11,010 bases of DNA from positions 1 through 11,010 of the forward strand of contig DQUB01000208.1 of assembly GCA_015662475.1 (NCBI GenBank), read 5' to 3'. The translations under genes were made by a program, and so were the position numbers. Positions within the stretch are counted from its first letter, which is position 1, and each line of letters opens with the position of its first letter. A model generated the notes under the pieces. It searched no databases and had not been told where the DNA came from. It saw only the letters and a list, made by a program, of their open reading frames with translations. Below are positions 6,571 to 11,010 of this stretch, piece after piece. Source of the stretch: Pyrodictium sp. GTDB lineage: Archaea > Thermoproteota > Thermoprotei_A > Sulfolobales > Pyrodictiaceae.

Positions 6571-6984
6571 TTGCCATTAAAACCTCCACTACCTCATCAT
6601 CTAGCTGAGAAGATAGCAAATAAGCTCAACTACAGACATCAAGACAGTACAGTTATAGCTGTAGTCCAAGAAGCTACTACAAACCAAGTGCTGATGGTGG
6701 CCTCCATGAATAGAGAAGCTGTCATACTAACTTTGACAACAGGTTATGCACACTTTTGGAGTCTTAGTAGGAAAAAGGTTTGGATGAAAGGAGAGACAAG
6801 CGGTAATAAGCTGCGTGTAATCGATGTTATTGTCGACTGTGATCTCGATGCACTTCTCTTGAGAGTAGAACCTTTAGGTCCAACCTGCCATACGCTCAAA
6901 TGGAGCTGTTTCCACAACAACCTAGACATGCTGTTGAAAGAATTTGAAGGCAAGGAAAACCATACTAGAAAAATTGTGGTTTGA
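6571..6984 (+). CDS. hisI: Phosphoribosyl-AMP cyclohydrolase
   Basis: HisI opens the adenine ring of phosphoribosyl-AMP to give ProFAR, the substrate of HisA. It is a stand-alone 137-residue zinc- and magnesium-dependent enzyme. The conserved core MNREAVILTLTTGYAHFWS (46-64), WMKGETSG and VDCDLDALL (89-95) is present. Metal residues visible are D91 and D93 and the zinc cysteines C90, C106 and C113 (GPTCHTLKWSCF). Small departures from the common form are GETSGN for GETSGH, TCHTL for ACHTG, and SCFH for SCFY. The TTG start at 6571 is supported by GGGAGGT at 6557-6563, 7 nt upstream, and follows the hisH stop by 3 nt. It closes the operon and is followed by a 31-bp gap before the convergent ESCRT-III gene. 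Confidence 0.95.
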   Translation: MPLKPPLPHHLAEKIANKLNYRHQDSTVIAVVQEATTNQVLMVASMNREAVILTLTTGYAHFWSLSRKKVWMKGETSGNKLRVIDVIVDCDLDALLLRVEPLGPTCHTLKWSCFHNNLDMLLKEFEGKENHTRKIVV

Positions 6985-7015
6985 GAAGAAAACTGGCTAG
7001 CCCATCAAGCTAAAA
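6969..7015 (-). terminator. Candidate T-tract terminator of the ESCRT-III gene
   Basis: Read on the minus strand, T-runs occur just after the stop (at 7015-7012), in the gap (6992-6989) and at the end of hisI (6973-6969). This fits staggered archaeal termination between convergent genes. It is inferred from composition alone. Confidence 0.3.
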
Positions 7016-7666
7016 TCACTTTTGCGCTTGTTTTTCGCCAGAAGGTACTGTTGTTGGTAGTTCTGGGAACTCTGCTTTTAGCCTCTGCTCAGCAATAGCT
7101 GCTGCCTCTTCTAATATCTTCTTAGCTTCTTCACTGTGTACTGTTGGTGCTGGGAATGCTCCAGATAGCTCACCAGTCTCTGTTACGATACCTTCTAGCA
7201 GTTCTCCAATCTCTGTTAGCTCAAGTCCAATTTCTGGCACAATACCCAGCAAGTACTTCCTAAGGTCTTTGATCACACTTACTACCGGTGCAATGCCTAC
7301 TAGTGCGTCGCCCATAGCCATTATCGTTTCAAGTCTAAGAGCAACTCTTTCAAGCGCCAATCTTGCTGTCATTAGCGCTTTGACAAGCTTTCTTATCTCA
7401 GCAACTTCTGCAGCATACATTGCTGCTCTCGCACTATCCTTCTCCATCTGAGCCTGTACAACCTTTTCAAATAGTTGAGCATCTCTCTCCTTCATCTTTG
7501 CTATCATGTAGTCTAGCTTGCTGGTCTGAGTCTTTAGCTTGTAAAGTGCTATTGTTAGCTTGTACTTTATAGGTTGTTGTGTGGCAAACTTATCCTTCAA
7601 CTTTTCAGTCAGGCTAGACTTGTTGTTTGGTAGCCAAGCTTTTACAAATGTCTCTACTCCAGGCAT
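7016..7666 (-). CDS. ESCRT-III/Snf7-like cell-division protein (CdvB paralogue)
   Basis: This 216-residue protein is mostly helical. The basic N-terminal helical hairpin region (about 20-75) is followed by a long charged segment, MEKDSARAAMYAAEVAEIRK (74-93) and LALERVALRLETIMAMGDAL (103-122). That pattern matches the core of archaeal CdvB proteins, which polymerise at the membrane to constrict it in division, vesicle release and possibly viral egress. CdvC (Vps4-like ATPase) remodels these polymers. The length suits the shorter paralogues (CdvB1/B2/B3) rather than full CdvB, which has a winged-helix CdvA-binding tail. The C-terminus has a helix (178-199) then FPELPTTVP (200-208), a proline-rich stretch resembling a MIM2 motif that could bind CdvC. 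The ATG is preceded by a GGTGG ribosome site at 7672-7676. No cdvA or cdvC lies in the window. Family call good; paralogue class uncertain. Confidence 0.85.
   Translation of the reverse strand: MPGVETFVKAWLPNNKSSLTEKLKDKFATQQPIKYKLTIALYKLKTQTSKLDYMIAKMKERDAQLFEKVVQAQMEKDSARAAMYAAEVAEIRKLVKALMTARLALERVALRLETIMAMGDALVGIAPVVSVIKDLRKYLLGIVPEIGLELTEIGELLEGIVTETGELSGAFPAPTVHSEEAKKILEEAAAIAEQRLKAEFPELPTTVPSGEKQAQK
7019..7036 (+). terminator. Candidate T-rich terminator of the his operon
   Basis: Two thymine runs (TTTT at 7020-7023 and TTTTT at 7031-7035) lie 35-50 nt after the hisI stop, inside the 3' end of the convergent gene. Archaeal termination typically uses such runs without a strong hairpin, and none is obvious here. 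Placement is suggestive only. Confidence 0.35.
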
Positions 7667-7671
7667 TCGTA

Positions 7672-7676
7672 CCCAC
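7672..7676 (-). promoter_or_regulatory. Ribosome binding site of the ESCRT-III gene
   Basis: The minus strand reads CGGTGGGTACGA before the ATG at 7666, placing a GGTGG core about 5 nt upstream. A GC-TTAACC stretch further up (around 7704-7711, minus strand) is a possible TATA element. That would give this gene its own promoter within the 76-bp gap to its upstream neighbour. Confidence 0.5.
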
Positions 7677-7742
7677 CGCTGTATAGGCTCGATAACAGGC
7701 TATGGTTAAGCTGGAAGACCCGATAATACTACGTCAAATAGT

Positions 7743-8711
7743 CTAGAGGCTCAACTTTGCAATCTCAACAATACCCCATGGAGCATCTATCAAGAGTACA
7801 TACTCTCCAAAACCTACGAACTTCTCTAGAAAGCGTAGTGCAGACTCAAGTACCAGCTGATCGAAGGGGCAAGCTAAAGCTAATTCTAGACTTCCTGGCG
7901 ATCTAAACACCTCAATTCTAACCTCTACTCCGCTAGGAGGTGTTAATCCCGCCAACAATTTTCTAGCAAGCTCAATCTGCAGCTCTTCACCTACCGTAGC
8001 GACTATGGCTGCTCTAGCTCTACTTAGTAGCGAGACGTTTATTGCTATCTCAACAAGCTTTTCATCGTTTACACGCCAACCAAGCTTCCGCAATAGATAT
8101 TGATAAGCTTCTATTCCAGGAAAGCTACAAACTTCATGCCCAACAGTTTTCCCCACTACAAGCCTAGTACCATCTAAACGCAGCAAACCCCTACTATTCA
8201 ACAGCACCTCTAAAATCTTCTCGATACAGCCAAGATCACCACCCTCAATGCTAAGATTAACCTGCCATCTCAACCTCTCAAGTTCTGCTCTCACACGCTT
8301 AGCTTCTACCAAAACCTCTTCAACAACATGTAGTGGTACCCCATTTATCCTTGCAAGCCAAGACTTCAACTCATTCTCATCACCCACAAGCCTCCTCGCA
8401 AAATAACAACGTTTACAATAGCTAAAAACACCTCCTATTCTAAGAAGGGCTGATTGACCATTAACCATTATCTCATACTCATCGTCTACAATGCGAGCTG
8501 GTGCACCACACCCTCTACACCCTTTAGACTGCAACGCCTTGGCCTCAGCATCCCTAACAATAGACGGCTCTTCCACACACCCCATACACTTTACCAGTAT
8601 GCGTGCTTTAGCAACATGTACAGCGCTGAGTAATGCATAGTGTTTTGGAAGAGGTTTTGGGCAAAGCCTGGGTAGTAGAGAACATACACGACCATATGCT
8701 GCACGAAGCAT
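7743..8711 (-). CDS. Cysteine-rich zinc-ribbon-like protein of unknown function
   Basis: I do not recognise this 322-residue protein. Its N-terminal third has three CxxC pairs: C42-MG-C45, C65-RG-C68 and C99-KR-C102, spaced by 19 and 30 residues, which suggests one or two bound zinc ions. The region after the third pair (about residues 98-152) has a layout I associate with an HNH-like or zinc-ribbon domain followed by a conserved helix. In it, the CKRC pair precedes RRLVGDENELKSWLARINGV, then a long charged helix and RWQVNLS. No His-Asn-His nuclease triad is evident. The C-terminal half (about 190-322) alternates strands and helices (RARAAIVATVG, YVLLIDAPWG) and looks like an alpha/beta domain without a clear motif. 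The ATG at 8711 has a TTAA box 24 nt upstream, suggesting a leaderless transcript. It is cytoplasmic and lies upstream of the ESCRT-III gene on the same strand. The function is unknown. Confidence 0.8.
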   Translation of the reverse strand: MLRAAYGRVCSLLPRLCPKPLPKHYALLSAVHVAKARILVKCMGCVEEPSIVRDAEAKALQSKGCRGCGAPARIVDDEYEIMVNGQSALLRIGGVFSYCKRCYFARRLVGDENELKSWLARINGVPLHVVEEVLVEAKRVRAELERLRWQVNLSIEGGDLGCIEKILEVLLNSRGLLRLDGTRLVVGKTVGHEVCSFPGIEAYQYLLRKLGWRVNDEKLVEIAINVSLLSRARAAIVATVGEELQIELARKLLAGLTPPSGVEVRIEVFRSPGSLELALACPFDQLVLESALRFLEKFVGFGEYVLLIDAPWGIVEIAKLSL

Positions 8712-8730
8712 CCTATCCCCAACCTTCTCT

Positions 8731-8739
8731 TCTTAACCC
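8731..8739 (-). promoter_or_regulatory. Candidate TATA box of the cysteine-rich gene
   Basis: The minus strand reads GGGTTAAGA with TTAA centred about 24 nt upstream of the ATG at 8711, the expected distance for a leaderless archaeal promoter. A second GTTAAG lies at 8753-8748 on the same strand, and a third at 8768-8773 on the plus strand. Confidence 0.4.
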
Positions 8740-8767
8740 TTCAGAGTCTTAACTTCGAATCGTAACC

Positions 8768-8773
8768 GTTAAG
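8768..8773 (+). promoter_or_regulatory. Candidate TATA box of the surface-protein gene
   Basis: GTTAAG on the plus strand would place initiation about 25 nt downstream, near 8796, leaving a short leader that includes the GGTGGT ribosome site at 8819-8824. This is the same hexamer as in the candidate promoter of the divergent gene. Weak evidence by itself. Confidence 0.3.
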
Positions 8774-8787
8774 TGTAGTCACAACAA

Positions 8788-8812
8788 ACACGTATCCACG
8801 AGTAATACGTGT
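8788..8812. repeat. Perfect 8-bp inverted repeat, candidate operator or leader hairpin
   Basis: ACACGTAT at 8788-8795 and ATACGTGT at 8805-8812 are exact reverse complements separated by 9 bp, and the symmetry does not extend further. The site lies between the candidate TATA element and the ribosome site of the surface-protein gene, so it would straddle or follow the start of transcription. A dimeric DNA-binding repressor could sit here, or the RNA could fold near the ribosome site. Which protein binds is unknown. Confidence 0.5.
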
Positions 8813-8828
8813 GAGAGTGGTGGTCTAA

Positions 8829-9476
8829 TTGGGCAGTCAAAAGAAACTTTTGTTCATGTTATTAATTGCCACAAGCATATCTCTAGCATTAGTTGCTTAC
8901 GCAGCATCGCCTACCGTAACAACAGATAAAGACGTGTACTATTTAACCGAAAACATAACCATTACCGTACAAGCAAACCCATCATCAATCTATAGATTAG
9001 TTATAGAGTACACAAATGATACGCAAATTGACATATCACAATTAGTCGAGATTGTAGAAGTTAAGACAGGCACAATCTTAGACGAATATCTTCAACATAA
9101 CAAAAGGGTTATGCTTATAAAAACAGATTCTAACGGCCAATTCAAAATGGTTATCAGAACACGTGATACTATTGAGGCAGCTGGTATATACATTGTCACA
9201 TTACTAGACTACGCTACAAATAACAAATACTCGTCAAAATCGTTCATTGTTGAAGCAGAGAAACCAACTACGACAACCACAACAACAGAAACAGAAACAA
9301 CTACGACAACGGAGAAGACAACTACTACAACTACAAAGACCGAGACGGAAACTGCTACTGAGACTCCTAAAACAACTGAGACTGCAAAGCCTCTGATAAT
9401 ACCACCAAGCGAGCTTGATAGTAGAGTATCTCTAGTAATGCTGGTGCTCTCCATACTATTGCTCATGATACTCTAA
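8829..9476 (+). CDS. Secreted Ig-like surface protein with threonine-rich stalk and C-terminal membrane anchor
   Basis: The 215-residue protein begins with a signal peptide (KK then hydrophobic residues 7-23, probable cleavage near AYAAS at 23-27). Residues 28-145 form a beta-rich Ig/macroglobulin-like domain. TVTTDKDVYYLTENITITV at its start and GIYIVTLLDYATN near its end are typical edge strands of such domains. Residues 147-187 are a Thr/Glu-rich stalk likely to carry O-linked sugars; N42-IT and N63-DT are possible N-glycosylation sites. The C-terminus (200-215, VSLVMLVLSILLLMIL) is hydrophobic and ends the protein with no basic tail. It probably faces the outside beneath or within the S-layer. 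The TTG start is forced by an in-frame TAA at 8826-8828 and has GGTGGT upstream. I infer attachment or envelope support; the ligand is unknown. The gene is probably co-transcribed with the small membrane protein behind it. Confidence 0.85.
   Translation: MGSQKKLLFMLLIATSISLALVAYAASPTVTTDKDVYYLTENITITVQANPSSIYRLVIEYTNDTQIDISQLVEIVEVKTGTILDEYLQHNKRVMLIKTDSNGQFKMVIRTRDTIEAAGIYIVTLLDYATNNKYSSKSFIVEAEKPTTTTTTTETETTTTTEKTTTTTTKTETETATETPKTTETAKPLIIPPSELDSRVSLVMLVLSILLLMIL
9267..9389 (+). repeat. ACN-rich low-complexity tract coding the Thr/Glu stalk
   Basis: About 120 bp of ACN codons broken by GAA/GAG and AAG codons, encoding residues 147-187 of the surface protein. Codons vary at the third position (ACT, ACG, ACA, ACC), which suggests selection for threonine rather than recent slippage. 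The long valine/serine frame on the opposite strand is a by-product of this composition. Confidence 0.8.
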
Positions 9477-9494
9477 ACCATATGGTGTTAAAGC

Positions 9495-9683
9495 ATGACT
9501 GTCTGGTACGAGGAGTTTAAAAAGATAAGCTTTACATTGTATCTAATGGCGCTTAGCTTGGAGATATCGCTCTTGCTAAGACAGCTGATAAGTGGGCAAG
9601 GTGTAACAGTATGTCTCTGTATTACTCCGCTTGACCTAGCTCTACTCATAATGTTGATATTGTCGTATATACGGTCTACATGA
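9495..9683 (+). CDS. Probable small two-helix membrane protein
   Basis: This 62-residue frame starts with ATG 18 nt after the surface-protein stop and has GGTG at 9484-9487 as a possible ribosome site. It encodes a short polar start (TVWYEEFKK), a hydrophobic stretch at about 13-28, a short turn around RQLISGQG (29-36), and a second hydrophobic stretch at 37-59. That is a likely membrane hairpin. No family is recognised. It fills the space between the surface protein and dph5, and no competing frame there looks better. It may be a partner of the surface protein, but that rests only on adjacency. A 10-bp palindrome (ACCATATGGT, 9477-9486) lies just upstream. Moderate confidence that it is a gene. 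Confidence 0.5.
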   Translation: MTVWYEEFKKISFTLYLMALSLEISLLLRQLISGQGVTVCLCITPLDLALLIMLILSYIRST

Positions 9684-9703
9684 GATACGTTAAGGTGGTA
9701 GGT

Positions 9704-9710
9704 GAAGGTG
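9704..9710 (+). promoter_or_regulatory. Ribosome binding site deciding the dph5 TTG start
   Basis: GAAGGTG ends 7 nt before the TTG at 9718. A TGA in the dph5 frame at 9709-9711 excludes any earlier start, so the TTG is the only possible N-terminus that keeps the LVGFG motif. Confidence 0.7.
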
Positions 9711-9717
9711 AAAACGT

Positions 9718-10509
9718 TTGCTGTACTTGGTGGGATTTGGCCCTTCAGCTCGTTTTTTAAGTATTGCCGCTCTTCAAGCTCTCGCTTGCGCGGATAAAGT
9801 ATATGTTGATACCTACACAAGTTTTGCTGAAGGTCTTGACCTTAAACTTGTAAAACTACTCGCACCTAGAGCAGAGGTTGTAAAGGCTTCGCGAAAACAT
9901 CTTGAAGATCTTTCCCACAAGATTGTTGATGAGGCAAAACATGCTAACATAGTTGTGCTTGTTGCAGGCGACCCACTTACTGCTACAACACATAATGCAT
10001 TGCGTCTTGAAGCTCTAAAACAAGGTGTTAAGGTCGAAGTTATACCAGCTGTTTCTGGACTCCAACTTGTCATTGCTGTTACAGGACTTAGTTGGTATAG
10101 ATTTGGTCGCCCTATAACACTTGTTTTCCCCGAAGAACATTACAAGCCATATTCAACGGTCGAAGTTGTAGTAGATAACCTTGAGCGAGGCTTACACACA
10201 CTTGTTCTTCTCGACTTTAGAGTTGATCAGGGAAAGATTATGGATGTTAAGACTGGTGCAAAGTTGTTGTTCGAGCTTGCTGAGGAGATGGGCGAATCTT
10301 TCTCGAAAAGACTTAGAGAAGCTGTAATGGTTGGTGTTGCAAGAGCCGGTTTTAGCGATCAAAAATGTGTCGCCGGTCGTCTAGAAGACATACTCGCTTC
10401 CGAATTTCCACCACCACCACACACTTTAATTGTTGCACACCCGCGTCTACATCCTGTTGAGGAAGATCTTTTGAAACATTTATGTGGTTTTAAGAAGTCA
10501 AACTATTAA
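9718..10509 (+). CDS. dph5: Diphthine synthase (AdoMet-dependent methyltransferase)
   Basis: Dph5 (DphB) methylates the modified histidine of elongation factor 2 on the way to diphthamide, using S-adenosylmethionine. At 263 residues it has the family length. It has the tetrapyrrole-methylase-like fold: N-terminal MLYLVGFGPS, VYVDTYTS (28-35), the AdoMet loop VAGDPLTATTH (82-92), the PAVSG block (110-114), the RFG-x-x-ITLVFPEEHYKP region (128-144), and GLHTLVLLDFRV in the C-terminal domain. The common 'GLGL' reads GFGPS here. The gene follows the small membrane protein by 34 bp and may be expressed with it. Translation genes continue downstream with ileS. Identification is confident. Cytoplasmic. 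Confidence 0.95.
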   Translation: MLYLVGFGPSARFLSIAALQALACADKVYVDTYTSFAEGLDLKLVKLLAPRAEVVKASRKHLEDLSHKIVDEAKHANIVVLVAGDPLTATTHNALRLEALKQGVKVEVIPAVSGLQLVIAVTGLSWYRFGRPITLVFPEEHYKPYSTVEVVVDNLERGLHTLVLLDFRVDQGKIMDVKTGAKLLFELAEEMGESFSKRLREAVMVGVARAGFSDQKCVAGRLEDILASEFPPPPHTLIVAHPRLHPVEEDLLKHLCGFKKSNY

Positions 10510-10513
10510 TAGT
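10502..10513. promoter_or_regulatory. 12-bp palindrome, candidate TATA region for ileS
   Basis: ACTATTAATAGT is a perfect palindrome containing the dph5 TAA stop and a TATTAATA core. With initiation about 25 nt downstream (near 10533) it could serve ileS, whose ATG is at 10559. A palindrome of this length is expected a few times by chance in 11 kb, so only its position makes it notable. Confidence 0.3.
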
Positions 10514-10558
10514 GGTTCTACCCCGTTGCAGTCGATTGGAATACCGTCAAGGTCTTCT

Positions 10559-11010
10559 ATGTGGAGGTGGTCAAAATTATTCGATGTACAGCTTATTCGA
10601 AAGAAGCAATATGATCCTCTAAAAGTTGAAGAGCAGGTGTTAGAGTACTGGGAGAAGAACAAGATATACTATCTTGTCAAGAAGAGGGTGTGGGATGAGA
10701 GAAAGAATGCGCCTATTTTTGCCTTCCTAGAAGGACCACCAACTACTAATGGGTTTATGCATGTAGGTCATGCTAGAGGGCGCACCTTTAAAGATGTAAA
10801 GCTTCGATTTTATAGAATGCTTGGCTATCGTGTTTGGGATCAAGCTGGGTGGGATACACAGGGACTTCCTGTCGAGATTGAGGTTGAGAAAAAGCTTGGG
10901 TTTAAGTCTAAAAAAGATATCGAGAGTTTTGGCGTTGAAAAATTTGTTGAAGAGTGTAGTAAGCTTGTCGACTACTACTTGGAGGCTTGGGAGAAAGCTA
11001 GTAAAAGACT
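10559..11010 (+). CDS. ileS: Isoleucyl-tRNA synthetase, N-terminal part (runs off the window)
   Basis: This is the first 150 residues of a class I synthetase that charges tRNA-Ile. The ATP-binding HIGH motif is HVGH (68-71), preceded by FLEGPPTTNGFM (56-67). The block GWDTQGLPVEIEVEKKLGF (97-115) is typical of IleS rather than ValS or LeuS, and of the archaeal/eukaryal-like type. The connective editing domain and KMSKS motif lie beyond the window. The ATG at 10559 is preceded by a short AAGGT at 10549-10553; an in-frame TTG at 10526 is an alternative start. A much better ribosome-site match, GGAGGTGGTC at 10563-10572, lies just inside the coding region and encodes part of MWRWS, but no usable in-frame start follows it closely. 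Confidence 0.93.
   Translation, partial: MWRWSKLFDVQLIRKKQYDPLKVEEQVLEYWEKNKIYYLVKKRVWDERKNAPIFAFLEGPPTTNGFMHVGHARGRTFKDVKLRFYRMLGYRVWDQAGWDTQGLPVEIEVEKKLGFKSKKDIESFGVEKFVEECSKLVDYYLEAWEKASKR

Noticed and set aside
7691..7742. Possible small RNA gene in the gap between the ESCRT-III and cysteine-rich genes
   Set aside because: No stable stem, C/D box pair or tRNA-like feature could be found; the 76-bp gap is explained by a promoter and ribosome site.
8748..8773. CTTAAC-N14-GTTAAG inverted repeat in the divergent region
   Set aside because: Each arm is a plausible TATA-like element of one of the two divergent genes, so the symmetry is expected without a separate operator.
9209..9466. Minus-strand 85-residue frame rich in valine and serine
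   Set aside because: It is the complement of the ACN-rich stalk of the surface-protein gene, so its composition is forced by that gene.
9680..9760. 26-codon frame starting in an ATGA overlap with the small membrane protein
   Set aside because: It runs out of frame through the dph5 N-terminus and codes nothing recognisable; the ribosome site there serves the dph5 TTG.
9488..9820. Minus-strand 110-residue frame
   Set aside because: It spans the small membrane protein and the start of dph5, shows no recognisable motif or ribosome site, and its neighbours are better supported on the plus strand.

Overview
The window looks like a thermophilic crenarchaeon (Thermoproteota). The signs are an ESCRT-III/CdvB-type cell-division protein, an archaeal diphthine synthase (Dph5), an archaeal-type IleS, many GTG and TTG starts preceded by GGAGGTGA-like ribosome binding sites, AGA/AGG and ATA-rich codon use, and a histidine operon in the order I recall for Sulfolobus minus hisC. 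I cannot name the genus; a Desulfurococcales/Pyrodictiaceae-like organism is a guess.

Layout. Bases 1-222 hold the 3' end of a gene that looks like a sugar- or alditol-phosphate nucleotidyltransferase. Converging on it from the minus strand (230-1324) is a radical SAM protein with a C-terminal helix-hairpin-helix, of the predicted DNA modification/repair type. A 114-bp divergent promoter region separates it from the main feature, an eight-gene plus-strand histidine operon at 1439-6984: hisG-hisA-hisB-hisF-hisD-hisE-hisH-hisI. Six of the seven junctions overlap by 1, 4 or 35 nt and the last gap is 3 nt. Six of the eight genes start with GTG or TTG. The operon encodes every step from ATP plus PRPP to histidine except the aminotransferase (HisC) and histidinol-phosphate phosphatase, which must be elsewhere if the organism makes histidine.

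The operon ends 31 bp from a convergent minus-strand pair. One gene encodes a CdvB/ESCRT-III paralogue (7016-7666). Upstream of it is a cysteine-rich protein of unknown function with three CxxC pairs (7743-8711). A second divergent region (8712-8828) holds a perfect 8-bp inverted repeat with a 9-bp spacer, next to the start of a plus-strand gene for a secreted, Ig-like, threonine-stalked, membrane-anchored surface protein (8829-9476). Then come a probable 62-residue two-helix membrane protein (9495-9683), dph5 (9718-10509) and the 5' part of ileS (10559 to the window end).

Most of the window is ordinary core metabolism and translation. The less-explored part is 7.0-9.7 kb: an ESCRT-III paralogue, an unrecognised zinc-ribbon-like protein, and a surface protein with a small membrane protein behind a candidate operator. 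I see no CRISPR array, transposon, tRNA or rRNA gene.
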